In this document: piece by piece, positions 16,817 to 25,958 of the stretch
How positions within the stretch are numbered: position 1 is the stretch's first letter
Layout: every line of letters begins with the position of its first letter
Assembly (NCBI GenBank): GCA_963756365.1
Contig: CAVWNF010000003.1
Span: 1,550,001 to 1,614,000 of the forward strand
DNA from: WHTI01 sp963756365
GTDB taxonomy: Bacteria; Actinomycetota; CADDZG01; WHSQ01
Direction: 5' to 3'
DNA length: 64,000 bases
The notes under the pieces: model-generated
Told to the model about the DNA's origin: nothing
What the model saw: only the letters and a program-made list of their open reading frames with translations
Database searches by the model: none
Position numbers and translations under genes: made by a program

Positions 16817-17797
16817 ATGGCAACCTTTCCGGTCGAGCTCCCCGTCGAGAAGAAGGGCGAGCACTGGTACGCGCGCGCTGGCGACCGGACGCTCCGACTC
16901 TCCAATCTCGACAAGGTGTTCTGGCCGGAGTCCGGATACACGAAGGGCGACCTGCTCGCCTACTACTTCAACGTGTCTCCATACATGCTGCCGCATCTGA
17001 AGGAACGTCCTCTGACGATGAAACGGATGCCCAATGGGATCAAGGGCGACTTCTTCTACGAGAAGAACGCTCCGGTCCACGCGCCCGACTGGATGCCGAC
17101 CCTTCCCGTAAGGGCCGAAGGCGACACCAAGACGATCAACTATCTCGTCGCCAACGACGTCGCCGAGATGTTGTGGGTGGTGAATCTGGGTGCCATCGAA
17201 TTCCATCCCCTCCACGCGAAAGGTGAGGATCAGGAACACCCGACCTACTGCTTCTTCGATCTCGACCCGTTCGAACCCGCTGCTCACGACGAGGTCAGAC
17301 ACGTCGCAAAGCTCATCAAGGTCGTCCTCGACCAACTGGGGCTCGTGTCCTACCCGAAATGGTCCGGGGCAACGGGGATGCAGATCATGCTCCCGCTCGA
17401 CCGCAGCCACGGCTACGACATCGTGAGAGGTGTCGTCGGTTCCATCTCGGAACTGGTCCACGAGGCCGACAAGCAGGTGACCACGCTCGAGTGGGAAGTG
17501 AAGCGACGGACCGGCAAGGTGTTCCTCGACGTGAACATGAACCGGCAAGGCGCGAACATCGCCGCCGCCTACTCGGTGCGACCTGAGGTCGGTGCGCCGG
17601 TCTCGACCCCCATCACCTGGGACGAGATCGACGACCTCGATCCCACCGACTACAACATCGAGACGATCTTCGACCGTCTCGCGGATGTCGGCGACCTCTT
17701 CCTCCCAGTAGCCGAGGGGCCCGGACAGTCACTCGATCACGCGATCGCGGCCCTGGGGGCGGAGCCCCGGAAGGCCCGAGAGATCCGCAGGAGATAA
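16817..17797 (+). CDS. LigD-type DNA repair polymerase (stand-alone PolDom)
   Basis: Primase-like polymerase of the bacterial end-joining system, encoded alone (326 aa) rather than fused to the ligase. Features: LSNLDKVFWPESGYTKGDLL, LTMKRMPNGIKGDFFYEKN, the catalytic metal pair in YCFFDLDPFEP, KWSGATGMQIMLPL and FLDVNMNRQGANIAAAYSVR. It should fill or extend broken DNA ends with rNTPs or dNTPs. It follows the channel gene by 7 nt and precedes a DUF72 gene and a phosphoesterase-ligase, together a split LigD. A second PolDom gene lies at 29364. Confidence 0.92.
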   Translation: MATFPVELPVEKKGEHWYARAGDRTLRLSNLDKVFWPESGYTKGDLLAYYFNVSPYMLPHLKERPLTMKRMPNGIKGDFFYEKNAPVHAPDWMPTLPVRAEGDTKTINYLVANDVAEMLWVVNLGAIEFHPLHAKGEDQEHPTYCFFDLDPFEPAAHDEVRHVAKLIKVVLDQLGLVSYPKWSGATGMQIMLPLDRSHGYDIVRGVVGSISELVHEADKQVTTLEWEVKRRTGKVFLDVNMNRQGANIAAAYSVRPEVGAPVSTPITWDEIDDLDPTDYNIETIFDRLADVGDLFLPVAEGPGQSLDHAIAALGAEPRKAREIRRR

Positions 17798-17850
17798 CCC
17801 TCCCGCTCAATAAGGGGTTGGGGGCGTGGAAAGCGTCCTAAGCTTGCGAG

Positions 17851-18570
17851 ATGGGCCTCTACATCGGGACGTCCGGGTGGGCGTACAAGGAATGGAAGCC
17901 GGATTTCTATCCGGAGGACCTCCCGCAGCGGGCGTTCCTAGAGCACTACGGGAACAACCTGAGCGCCTGTGAGATCAACGCCACCTTCTATCGCCTCCAG
18001 TCGGACGACACGTTCGCACGGTGGGCCGAGAACACGCCGGAGGACTTCCGCTTCTCGACCAAGGCACATCGGAAACTCACCCACTCGAAGTCGATCGCTC
18101 CGGAGACAGGTGAGGGATCGTTCCTCGACGTCTTCCTGAAGTCGGTCGGAAAGCTCGGGGACAGGCTCGGGGTGGTGCTGTTCCAGTTCCCCCCGCATCG
18201 GAAGCGGAACGACGATGATCTTGCCGCATTGATGGACGCGTTGCCGATGAGCCTCGATGTCGCGTTCGAGTTCCGGAACGAAACCTGGGAGGACCCCGAG
18301 GTGACCGACGCGATCGCCGATCGGGGCTGGACGATCTGCGTGTCCAACACCGACGGTGAGGTGCCTCCGTCGCTCCCGCCCGGTGATCTCGCCTACGTGC
18401 GGCTACGGACCGAGCGCTACACGGCCGCGCAACGGGACGGGTGGACGCGACTGTTACAGCGCGAAGCCGAGGACCGCCCCGTCTACGTCTTCACCAAGCA
18501 CGAAGGCATCCCCGCCGGCGACCCGTTCGGGGGCGTGGGGCTCGCCCAGTGGTTGGTGGGTCAAGTCTGA
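17851..18570 (+). CDS. DUF72 (YecE-like) family protein
   Basis: A 239-aa TIM-barrel-like protein of unknown function. Diagnostic segments: YIGTSGWAYKEWK at the N-terminus, YGNNLSACEINATFYRL, FRFSTKAHRKLTH, VLFQFPPHRK, FEFRNETW and YVRLRTERYT. It sits between two parts of the split LigD system, and the ligase start lies 4 nt past its stop, so it is probably co-transcribed with repair genes. A TAAGCT hexamer 6 nt before the ATG and no Shine-Dalgarno suggest that a leaderless transcript could also start here. Confidence 0.9.
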   Translation: MGLYIGTSGWAYKEWKPDFYPEDLPQRAFLEHYGNNLSACEINATFYRLQSDDTFARWAENTPEDFRFSTKAHRKLTHSKSIAPETGEGSFLDVFLKSVGKLGDRLGVVLFQFPPHRKRNDDDLAALMDALPMSLDVAFEFRNETWEDPEVTDAIADRGWTICVSNTDGEVPPSLPPGDLAYVRLRTERYTAAQRDGWTRLLQREAEDRPVYVFTKHEGIPAGDPFGGVGLAQWLVGQV

Positions 18571-18574
18571 CGAG

Positions 18575-20077
18575 ATGCCCGATAAGAAGTCGTACTCACA
18601 GAAGCGCTCGTTCGACGAGACACCGGAACCCCAACCGGCCGTCGAGGGGGACGTCGACCCGGGCACCGCACGACCCGGCGAAAGCTTTGTGATCCATCAG
18701 CACCACGCGACGAGGCTCCATTTCGATCTCAGACTTGAGATGTTCAATGGGGAGACCCCCGTGCTGGTGTCGTGGGCGGTCCCGAAGAACCTCCCCAGGA
18801 GGAAGGGCGACAAGCACCTCGCGGTTCACGTCGAAGACCACCCCTTCGACTACGGATCGTTCGAGGGAACCATCCCTGAAGGCAACTACGGAGCTGGCGA
18901 GGTGCGGATCTACGATCACGGAACCTACGAGGTCCTCGAGCAGGAGCCGGGCAAGGTCACCTTCCGACTGAACGGCGCGCGACTCAAGGGCGAGTACCAC
19001 ATGTTCCGGTTCCCGAAAGCGGGAGAGAACGAGTGGCTCGTCTTCTTGGGCAAGGACCTCCGTGATGAACCAGAACCGTTGCCCGACCTGTCTCCCATGC
19101 TGGCGACGCTTCAGCGCGAACCGTTCGACGACGAGCGCTATCTGTTCGAGGTCAAGTGGGACGGCGTCAGAGCGATGGCGATATGCACCGACGAAACGAA
19201 GCTGCTGTCGCGCAAGCGCAACGAGATCACGGCGAGCTATCCGGAACTGGGAAAGCTGCATGAACGCCTCGCCGCGTACGACGCCATCGTCGATGGAGAG
19301 ATCGTTGCGTTCGAGGCCGGGCGGCCGTCGTTCGAGAAACTCCAAAGCCGGATCAACCTTCAGGACGCGAAAGAGATCGAACGCATCTCGAAGAAGATCC
19401 CGGTCCAGTTCATCGCGTTCGATCTGATCTATCTCGATGGCCGATCCCTGTTGGGCCAGCCGGTGGAGGATCGTAGAGCTCTGCTCGAGAAGATAGTGGT
19501 GCCATCGGAGAGGATCACGGTCTCGGAAGCGATACCCACCGACGGACTTGCCCTGTTCGCCGCCGCGAAGGCTCAGCGGCTCGAAGGGATCGTCGCGAAG
19601 AAGCTCGGGTCACCGTATCGACCGGGGCGGCGAAGCGGCGAGTGGATCAAGGTCAAGGCCGTCTACGAGGCAGACCTCGTGATCGGAGGCTGGTCCAAGG
19701 GAGAAGGTTCCAGGGCAGATTCCTTCGGAGCTTTGCTACTCGGCGCGTGGGACGGAGACGATCTCAACTTCGTGGGAGCTGTCGGGACGGGGTTCTCCGA
19801 GGCATCGATGAAGGAGATCCTCCCCGCCCTGCGTTCGATCGAGACCGACGCTCCCCCATTCGAGGGTGGCTCCGAGGCCATCAAGTCAGGGCGGTTCGGC
19901 AAGCCGATCAACGACCCTCACTGGGTCGAGCCGGTGGCGCTGGCGCGGGTCGAGTTCCGAGAACTAACCTCGGGCGACCGATTGCGAGCCCCGTCATTCA
20001 AGGGCATCTCCGCCGATAGGGACACCTCGGAAGCCACGATCGAAGCCCTGCGGGCGGTTGCCGGTGTCGAGCGATGA
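18575..20077 (+). CDS. ligD: ATP-dependent DNA ligase with N-terminal 3'-phosphoesterase (LigD PE-Lig)
   Basis: End-processing and joining enzyme of 500 aa. Residues 25-170 are the phosphoesterase domain (HQHHATRLHFDLRLE, SWAVPKNLP, HPFDYGSFEGTIPEGNYGAG). From about 195 the ligase domain follows, with the adenylated Lys in FEVKWDGVRAMA, then LDGEIVAFE-type (VDGEIVAFEAGRPSF), EGIVAKKLGSPY and EWIKVKAVYEADLVIGG. The polymerase domain is separate at 16817. I start at ATG 18575 because upstream in-frame codons lie inside DUF72. No Ku gene is visible in the window. Confidence 0.93.
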   Translation: MPDKKSYSQKRSFDETPEPQPAVEGDVDPGTARPGESFVIHQHHATRLHFDLRLEMFNGETPVLVSWAVPKNLPRRKGDKHLAVHVEDHPFDYGSFEGTIPEGNYGAGEVRIYDHGTYEVLEQEPGKVTFRLNGARLKGEYHMFRFPKAGENEWLVFLGKDLRDEPEPLPDLSPMLATLQREPFDDERYLFEVKWDGVRAMAICTDETKLLSRKRNEITASYPELGKLHERLAAYDAIVDGEIVAFEAGRPSFEKLQSRINLQDAKEIERISKKIPVQFIAFDLIYLDGRSLLGQPVEDRRALLEKIVVPSERITVSEAIPTDGLALFAAAKAQRLEGIVAKKLGSPYRPGRRSGEWIKVKAVYEADLVIGGWSKGEGSRADSFGALLLGAWDGDDLNFVGAVGTGFSEASMKEILPALRSIETDAPPFEGGSEAIKSGRFGKPINDPHWVEPVALARVEFRELTSGDRLRAPSFKGISADRDTSEATIEALRAVAGVER

Positions 20078-20709
20078 CGAGGATCCGCGCGCTATGGACA
20101 CGGTTGTTCGGCCGGCTCTACTCGGGGATCGCGAACAACCTGTACGAGCCGGTCATCGTGAAGATCGCGTTCCCTCTCTTCGGACGAGATCTCCCCGAAC
20201 TCGTTCGGGCCCACGGCCGGCGAGCGAGCGCGCTAGCGAAGGGGCGACCGATACTGGACCTACCGGTCGGCACCGGATACTTCGCAACCGACATGGCGAG
20301 CATCCACGAGGGGACAGTGGTTGCCGCCGATCTGGCGTGGGGGATGGCAGCGAAGGCACGCTCCACCGACGCGCGCCTCGCGGTCGTACAGGCGGACGGC
20401 TTTCACCTCCCGTTCCCTGACGACGCGTTCGATGTCATCGTCTCGTCGAACGGACTCCAGGTGATGCCGGACCTCGCCGGAGCTGTCGCAGAGATGTACC
20501 GGATAACGGCTCCTCGGGGGACGGTGCTGGTAGCGCTCCCGACGATCCCCGTGGGCAGTCTTCTTCCGCGAGCCGTCTCGAAGAGGATGCCGACCTTCTT
20601 CCGTTCGGGCCGCGATGTTGCCGATGCTCTCGTCGACGCTGGTTACCAGGTCTCTGATTGCAGAAGGAGTCGGCTCGCGTACTTGATCGAAGCTGTCAGA
20701 CCAGCCTGA
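20074..20709 (+). CDS. Class I SAM-dependent methyltransferase
   Basis: A 211-aa protein with the SAM-binding motif I ILDLPVGTGYFATDMA, the acidic strand end VVAADLAW, and a methyltransferase-11-like core VVQADGFHLPFPDDAFDVIVSSNGLQVMPDL. The substrate is unknown; the UbiE-like layout suggests a small molecule or lipid. Its start overlaps the ligase stop by 4 nt (ATGA), so it belongs to the repair-gene operon by position. Its 3' end overlaps the convergent deaminase gene by 14 nt. Confidence 0.85.
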   Translation: MTRIRALWTRLFGRLYSGIANNLYEPVIVKIAFPLFGRDLPELVRAHGRRASALAKGRPILDLPVGTGYFATDMASIHEGTVVAADLAWGMAAKARSTDARLAVVQADGFHLPFPDDAFDVIVSSNGLQVMPDLAGAVAEMYRITAPRGTVLVALPTIPVGSLLPRAVSKRMPTFFRSGRDVADALVDAGYQVSDCRRSRLAYLIEAVRPA

Positions 20710-21154
20710 CGCGGACGCCACAGTTGAGCAGGAACGTCCGGACATTCTCCCAATCCTCATACGTCTCGCCGGTCGTGACGATCTCACCGATGCCGGAGTT
20801 GGCTATCAACTTGGCGCACGTGAAACACGGGACGCCGGTGATGTAGATCGCTGCGCCGTCACGCTCGACGGGGCTCGAATAGAGGATCGCGTTCGCCTCG
20901 GCATGGATGGCGATGCAGTTGTCATGTCCCCATCCGCTCGCGACATCCGAGGTGGCTCGGGGACACGCTCCTTCGTCACAGTGCGCGTGGCCAGACGGGG
21001 GCCCGTTGTAACCGGTCGAGCAGATACGTCGGTTCTTGACGATGACGGCGCCGTGTTTGCGTCTGACGCAGTTGGAACGCGTCGCGGTCTCTCGAGCGAT
21101 GTTCAGGAAGTAGTGATCCCAGTCCGTCCGCTGCTGCGCAACTCGCAGTTCCAT
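20696..21154 (-). CDS. dCMP deaminase (ComEB-like)
   Basis: Zinc-dependent deamination of dCMP to dUMP for thymidylate supply. The zinc and catalytic residues are present in IHAEANAILY (His-Ala-Glu) and VPCFTCAKLIANSGI (PCxxC), with an upstream Cys/His cluster CSTGYNGPPSGHAHCDE typical of dCMP deaminase. I take ATG 21154 (MELRVAQQRTDWDHYF), because this begins where family members begin; an in-frame start at 21193 would add 13 residues. It is monocistronic as far as I can see. Confidence 0.9.
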   Translation of the reverse strand: MELRVAQQRTDWDHYFLNIARETATRSNCVRRKHGAVIVKNRRICSTGYNGPPSGHAHCDEGACPRATSDVASGWGHDNCIAIHAEANAILYSSPVERDGAAIYITGVPCFTCAKLIANSGIGEIVTTGETYEDWENVRTFLLNCGVRVRLV

Positions 21155-21243
21155 ACCCGCGCGGTTCCTCCCCCAGGTGGCCCGTCTGACCACGTCACCC
21201 TAAACGACCGGTTCCCACCGACCGGCGACTATCCTCTCGGTTC

Positions 21244-22567
21244 ATGACCGATATCGGCGCCGAGATCCTCACCGACCTGATCCGCTCCGCGTGGATCATC
21301 GAAAGCTCCAGGGCTGAGCTGTACGACTCGTGGGCCCTCCTCGACGATCGGTTCGAGGCCTCCGCCGTGCGGGCCCGGAGCCGTGCCGAGGTCATCGCCA
21401 GGAGCTTGGAAAGCCGGGCGCGTACGCCGGATGACGGGACTCGTAGCCGCCCACACCGGGTGGATCCAGAACCTAGTGGGCGACGCACCAACCGATGTCC
21501 CCTTCGGCGAACTGTTCGCCATCAGGCTTTCCGATTGGGTTGATTCCCACGCGGGACCGTTCCTGGAAGAAGAAGGCGCCGCCGAGATCTCCGCAATGAA
21601 TGACCAGGAGAAGGAAGACGTCCCGTTCCCGGAAGCACCACCCGGGCCGCTCGAGATCGAACCGGTGGAAACCATCCCCTTGAAGCCTCCGGGAGACGTC
21701 AGGTTCACCTTCGGGATACTCGCCGACATCCACGTCGGCTCGCCGAGAGGCGAGGCGATGGCGAGAGCCGCTATCTCGGATCTGAACAACTCGGGTGCGG
21801 AACTAGTCATCCAATTGGGGGACCTCACCGATCACGGGGACCGATCCGAGTTCGAGTTGGCTCGAAAGGTGATGGACGAACTCGAGATGCCCTACTTCAC
21901 GATGATGGGTAACCACGACATCTACTCGTATGAGGAAGAGGCACTGGTAGGGCGTGACCTGTACTCGGAGCACTTCGGCCGGCAGGCAGACGGGCTACTT
22001 CATGAGCACGCAGGCGTGCGCTTCGCGCTGCTTGACTCCGCCGAGGAACTCGCATCGCCGTTCCCACCGTTCAACCTCGTAACCGGTGCATTCATGGAGG
22101 GCAAGGGCGGAGCGGTTGTACGTGGCGCGCTCAGCGTTCCTCAGCATGAGATCCTCGCGGAAGTCGCGAGTCCAAACTCACCCCCCGCCTTCGTGTTCCT
22201 CCACCATCCGCCGCACCCCTTCACAGGATTCCCACCCATCGTGTTCGGCCTTCGCGAGGCAGACTCAGGCAGACTCCATGCGGTATGCGACTCGGGGAAT
22301 GTGTGGGGGGTCTTCGCAGGTCACACGCACCGCAATACCTTGTCGACGCGCTTCGGAGATGTGCCAGCACTCGAGGTTGCGATCCCGCGCGACTTTCCGT
22401 GCGGCTATGCGCTCGTCGACGTCACCGACCATGGTTACTACTACCGGTTCGTCCAACTCTCAGATCGAGAACTGGTGCGCGAGGCAACGAAAGCGGTCAG
22501 CGGGATCCACGTGCGTTACGGCTTGGGTTCAGACTCGGAGCGAGCGTTCGTATGGAGTCGTAGTTAG
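21244..22567 (+). CDS. Calcineurin-like metallophosphoesterase (frame break)
   Basis: About 440 aa. The N-terminal 100 residues are a helical segment that looks like a ferritin-like bundle but lacks clear metal ligands. Then comes the metallophosphoesterase domain: FGILADIHVGS (DxH), VIQLGDLTDHG (GD), MMGNHDIYS (GNHD), FLHHPPHP and VFAGHTHRN (GHxH). The frame breaks at the GGG 21436-21438; deleting one G joins SRARTPDD to GLVAAHTGWIQNL. TATCCT 8 nt before the ATG suggests a leaderless start. The substrate is unknown; cyclic-nucleotide phosphodiesterase-like activity is one option. Confidence 0.8.
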
Positions 22568-22570
22568 CAA

Positions 22571-22972
22571 CTAGGTGGAGGACTTCTCTTTGTCCTCGAG
22601 GACGATCTCGCGCGGCTGCTCGCCGGTGGTGACGACGGTGACATCGCCTTCGGTACGAACCGTGACCGGCGCGTCTAGGGGCCTCGGAGGAGCTGGAGGT
22701 ACGTGCGTCGGAGTCCCTTGCCAGTGAACAACCCGGTAGGGCGCTGGATCGTTGACCTCGACGTCCATCATCTGGCGGGAGGGTCGATCGTCGCTCGATT
22801 CCTCTACCGACGGGTAGAGGCCACTCCTCGTTCGATTGCGGAACCCTCGAAGCACGAACAGAACAGTTAATACAGCACCGACCACGAGGACCGTAACGCG
22901 ACCCCAACGATGAATGCGGCTAGTTGCGAATTCGTCATCTTCCCCACCTTCAAGCGTGCCGGGGGTCCCCAC
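22571..22972 (-). CDS. Small single-pass membrane protein, unknown
   Basis: A 133-aa protein from a GTG start. A charged N-terminus (EGGEDDEF) leads to one transmembrane segment (WGRVTVLVVGAVLTVLFVL, residues 23-41), then a basic stop (RGFRNRTR) and a proline-rich, presumably cytoplasmic tail that repeats valine/threonine-rich stretches (VTVRTEGDVTVVTTGEQ). I recognise no domain. There is no good Shine-Dalgarno, so the start is uncertain, although the frame is supported by the membrane segment. Confidence 0.5.
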   Translation of the reverse strand: MGTPGTLEGGEDDEFATSRIHRWGRVTVLVVGAVLTVLFVLRGFRNRTRSGLYPSVEESSDDRPSRQMMDVEVNDPAPYRVVHWQGTPTHVPPAPPRPLDAPVTVRTEGDVTVVTTGEQPREIVLEDKEKSST

Positions 22973-23112
22973 CAGGACGACTCGGCTATTACCAGGATCT
23001 TACAGGAGGGTTCATCCCCCTGCCAGGCCGGTACGAACCATTCCTCGGCCGTTTGAAGGTTATCCGGGCCCCCCGCAAGTCCTGCTGGGCCGGACATGTA
23101 GCGCTTTTCGGA
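22973..23112 (-). other. Intergenic region between two minus-strand genes
   Basis: 140 nt with several GC-rich short inverted repeats (for example CCGGCCC near 23093 against GGGCCCGG near 23073) but no U-tract, no tRNA-like T-arm and no riboswitch class that I recognise. It probably holds the end of the SDR transcript and the promoter of the small membrane protein gene. Confidence 0.3.
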
Positions 23113-23898
23113 CTAATCGCCAGCTCGGTAGCCGGTGAATCTTCTCAGCAGCGAGCGGTAGAGCGGAGGGGTGAACAATCTCGGGATCTGAAGGAGGTAG
23201 TACCAGCGTGGCACCACCCGTTGGAGTTTGCGTTTAGAGATCGAGTCAACCACCGCCGCCGATACCGCATCGACATCGGTGAGCACCAACCTCAGCAGGC
23301 GCTGGCGAGCCAGCTGCGCCTGGGGGAACCCTTCCGTCGGTAACGGGCCGGGCTCGATCAATCCGACGTGGACCCCGCGATCCTCGAGTTCGAAGTGCAA
23401 CGCCTCTGACCAACCGACCAGAGCGAACTTCGATGCCGTGTAGGTGGACGAACCCCCGAGTGCCAAGCGGCCAGCAACCGAGGCGATGTTGATCACATGT
23501 GAAGGAGCCGCTGCGATCAACATCTCGAGCAAGGCTTCGGTGCAGTAGACGGCCCCGAAGAAGTTCGTAGACATCACTTCTTCCAACGTCGAGACGGCAC
23601 CCTCCTCGGCGAGGTCTTGCACCCGCGAGTAACCCGCGTTGTTGACGAGGACATCGACGCGGCCATGAACGTCGGCGACATGCTTCGCTAGACCCGCAAC
23701 TGCACCTCGATCGGAAACATCGGCGACACAGAACGAGTGGCCCTCGCCCGGCAGGGCGGCGATGAGTTCGCTGAGGAGTTGCTCGCGCCTAGCTACCGCG
23801 CAGACGATCGCGCCAGCCTCGGCCAGATCGCTGGCGACCTTCCTTCCGATCCCGCTCGAGGCGCCGGTGATCACGCAGACTTTGCCGTCGAATCTCAT
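23113..23898 (-). CDS. Short-chain dehydrogenase/reductase
   Basis: Classical SDR of 261 aa with all catalytic features: TGASSGIG (residues 10-17), LVNNAGYSR, the Ser in INIASVAGRLALG and the Tyr/Lys pair in STYTASKFALVG. The C-terminal extension (ISKRKLQRVVPRWYYLLQIP, then RSLLRRFTGYR) resembles lipid-associated SDRs of actinobacteria. The ATG at 23898 fits the family start; longer in-frame ORFs upstream run into the transpeptidase gene. The substrate is unknown. The gene begins 13 nt after the L,D-transpeptidase stop. Confidence 0.9.
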   Translation of the reverse strand: MRFDGKVCVITGASSGIGRKVASDLAEAGAIVCAVARREQLLSELIAALPGEGHSFCVADVSDRGAVAGLAKHVADVHGRVDVLVNNAGYSRVQDLAEEGAVSTLEEVMSTNFFGAVYCTEALLEMLIAAAPSHVINIASVAGRLALGGSSTYTASKFALVGWSEALHFELEDRGVHVGLIEPGPLPTEGFPQAQLARQRLLRLVLTDVDAVSAAVVDSISKRKLQRVVPRWYYLLQIPRLFTPPLYRSLLRRFTGYRAGD

Positions 23899-23911
23899 GT
23901 GTAGGTGAGTA

Positions 23912-25102
23912 TCAGTGGTAAACGTGAACCTCGCTGCCGATCTCCGTGAGGGAGAACACCCACGTCGCTGACCACATGGGTATGCGGGCGCAGCCGTGAC
24001 TGGCGTTGTAGGTGGGTACCTCCGGCCACCCGTGGAAAGCCCTGCCCCCATCCCAGTAGCTCGGATAGTAGAGACGCCCGGGGCTGTAGCCAGCCAGCTT
24101 GCGGAACACGCGATAGGTCCCGTCGTGCGTCGCACCGTTGGCACCCGTGGAGGTGTGAAGGATCCATCTCACGTTGCCGTTCTCGACCACCAGGATCACC
24201 TGCTTGGTCTGGTCGATCTCGAAGTGGCGCCCTCGGCCACCGAAGCGCGCCGTGGCACGCTTCGGGTCCGCCAGCCGGCGCCAGGTCCCGTCATCGACAC
24301 GCCCTACCCGCGCCGTCCCCTGCACCTTGTTGAACGCGATCAAGGCATCGGACGTCTTCTCGTCGAACCTCTTGTCCGCAGAGGGGATGTAGTAGCCAAG
24401 GCCGCGAAGACGCTTCTCGAGCAACTTCACGAGCACACCCTTGGAACCGACCGCAAGGGGCTCAACTTTCACTTTCTGCAGTCCGGAGCGATCCGAGGCC
24501 CTCGCTAGGTTGTCCGGGTCCATCGTTGCCGTGGCTCGGTAACCACCCAGAGACTTGATCGCGAACGGAACCTTGAAGCGTCGGCCCCTGCGAAGCGTGA
24601 CGGTCTTCCGATTCACGACCTTCCCGAAACGCCTCAGCGTTACCTTCATGCGACCTCCGGGCACCTTCGGCGAAACGTGTCCGGTGGCAACGGCCGTCCC
24701 GAACAAGCGGACGCGCTTGAGCTTGACGGTCACTTTTGGGATCACCGCGACCGATACCGGCTCGCTACTCACCTCGCCCCAGACCGCATGGGCCACCAAC
24801 TTCCGTCGGGGGGCCAGCGTCACGGAGTACTCGCCGTCGTCGTCAGTCTCGGCAGATGCAAGGACCGAGTCTTCAGCATCCCGGATCTCGATCGTCTGGT
24901 CCGGCGTCGCGGGTTCTGTGAGGCCAGAGAGCCGCACCTCGTTCCCGATACGGATCGAGCGCTTGTCGGTCTCGAGGGTGATGAGCTGAACAACCTCTCC
25001 CTCGCCCTCTTGAGCGGCCTTCTTGGGCCCAGCCGAAGCGCCCACCGGGGCACTCAGCCCCACCACCACCATGACGGCCAACCACCTGGAACAGACCCGC
25101 AC
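23912..25102 (-). CDS. Secreted L,D-transpeptidase (YkuD) with peptidoglycan-binding domain
   Basis: Cross-links or anchors peptidoglycan outside the membrane. The 396-aa protein has a signal peptide (MRVCSRWLAVMVVVGLSAPVGASAG), two immunoglobulin-like beta domains (about residues 40-205), a peptidoglycan-binding repeat (LLEKRLRGLGYYIPSADKRF, about 225-280) and the YkuD catalytic domain with HGWPEVPTYNASHGCARI near the C-terminus (catalytic Cys in SHGCAR). The architecture matches exported actinobacterial L,D-transpeptidases. Confidence 0.92.
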   Translation of the reverse strand: MRVCSRWLAVMVVVGLSAPVGASAGPKKAAQEGEGEVVQLITLETDKRSIRIGNEVRLSGLTEPATPDQTIEIRDAEDSVLASAETDDDGEYSVTLAPRRKLVAHAVWGEVSSEPVSVAVIPKVTVKLKRVRLFGTAVATGHVSPKVPGGRMKVTLRRFGKVVNRKTVTLRRGRRFKVPFAIKSLGGYRATATMDPDNLARASDRSGLQKVKVEPLAVGSKGVLVKLLEKRLRGLGYYIPSADKRFDEKTSDALIAFNKVQGTARVGRVDDGTWRRLADPKRATARFGGRGRHFEIDQTKQVILVVENGNVRWILHTSTGANGATHDGTYRVFRKLAGYSPGRLYYPSYWDGGRAFHGWPEVPTYNASHGCARIPMWSATWVFSLTEIGSEVHVYH

Positions 25103-25255
25103 TTATCCCCCTCTCGGACAGAACCTGGACAGAGTGTGCCAGACGGAGCGAGCGATGCGGTGAAGTTCTGGGTGGGTGTGAAAACCTTCTGGGCCCCCTG
25201 CGGAGCCGTTATCCTCGAACATCCCGAAGTAACGATCCCTTACGAAGGAGTAAGC

Positions 25256-25885
25256 ATGGCCTACAAGAAGCTTGCGGCCCTTGAAGAGAATGGCTACGTA
25301 GAGCTCAAGCCGTTCGACGGTGAACTCGACCCCGCCGAGTGGGAATCGCTCGAGTACGTCGATTGGAAGTCCGGTGGCGACACCAACTTCGCGATCCTGG
25401 CCTCCGCCAACGGCGACCACGACCCCCGCGGATTCTGGGAGCACGGGCTCCCCGACAAGGGCGGAAAGTGGACCGACAACATCGAGAAGTGCCCGACATT
25501 CAAGGAGTGGACCGAGTCGGCCGGCGCCGATTACGGCCGCGTGCGGGTCATCAAGCTGAACCCGAACGAGAGCTACGACGAGGCCGTTCGCAACATGCAC
25601 AAGGACGACAACAACCGGCTGACCGAAGAGGGCACCGGCTGGGTCGTGCGCGCATGGTTGCAGCTCACCGATGATCCCGACAGTTACATGATCCTGCGCG
25701 AGAACAAGGACGACGTCGACTCCGAGAAGCACGTCCATCTGCCCAAGGGCGCGGTGTTCCTCGTCGATTCCGAGCGCCTCGACCACGCGGTCTATCACCC
25801 TGGTCCCGAGCCGCGCTACGCCGTGATCTCAAGCTTCGAATCGGGTCCCGAGCTAGAAGCCTGGGTCGCCAAGAACCAGAAATAG
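25256..25885 (+). CDS. Unknown protein with possible 2-oxoglutarate-oxygenase-like fold
   Basis: A 209-aa soluble protein starting at ATG 25256, with an ideal ribosome site (GAAGGAG, 5 nt). No family is certain. The second half, GRVRVIKLNPNESYDEAVRN then LPKGAVFLVDSERLDHAVYH and RYAVISSFES, resembles the double-stranded beta-helix of aspartyl/asparaginyl beta-hydroxylases (a distal His and an Arg that would hold 2-oxoglutarate), but I cannot find a clean proximal HxD. A strong terminator follows at 25964. Treat the oxygenase idea as a lead only. Confidence 0.65.
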   Translation: MAYKKLAALEENGYVELKPFDGELDPAEWESLEYVDWKSGGDTNFAILASANGDHDPRGFWEHGLPDKGGKWTDNIEKCPTFKEWTESAGADYGRVRVIKLNPNESYDEAVRNMHKDDNNRLTEEGTGWVVRAWLQLTDDPDSYMILRENKDDVDSEKHVHLPKGAVFLVDSERLDHAVYHPGPEPRYAVISSFESGPELEAWVAKNQK

Positions 25886-25923
25886 CCGCGTCCCATAGGG
25901 CTAGGCACCTGGGGACGGCGAGA

Positions 25924-25945
25924 GCGGATCGTCTCGACGATCCGC
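25924..25945. terminator. Perfect 9-bp hairpin downstream of the 25256 gene
   Basis: GCGGATCGT (25924-25932) and ACGATCCGC (25937-25945) pair perfectly around a CTCG loop. There is no U-tract on either side, so by itself it may stabilise a 3' end or pause polymerase; it precedes the stronger terminator at 25964. Confidence 0.45.
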
Positions 25946-25958
25946 AGAACAGAATGGC

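Noticed and set aside
22867..23097. A 76-aa ORF overlapping the small membrane protein
   Set aside because: Its composition is inconsistent, and the overlapping frame has a convincing transmembrane segment. Joining the frames would need a missing base, against the pattern elsewhere.
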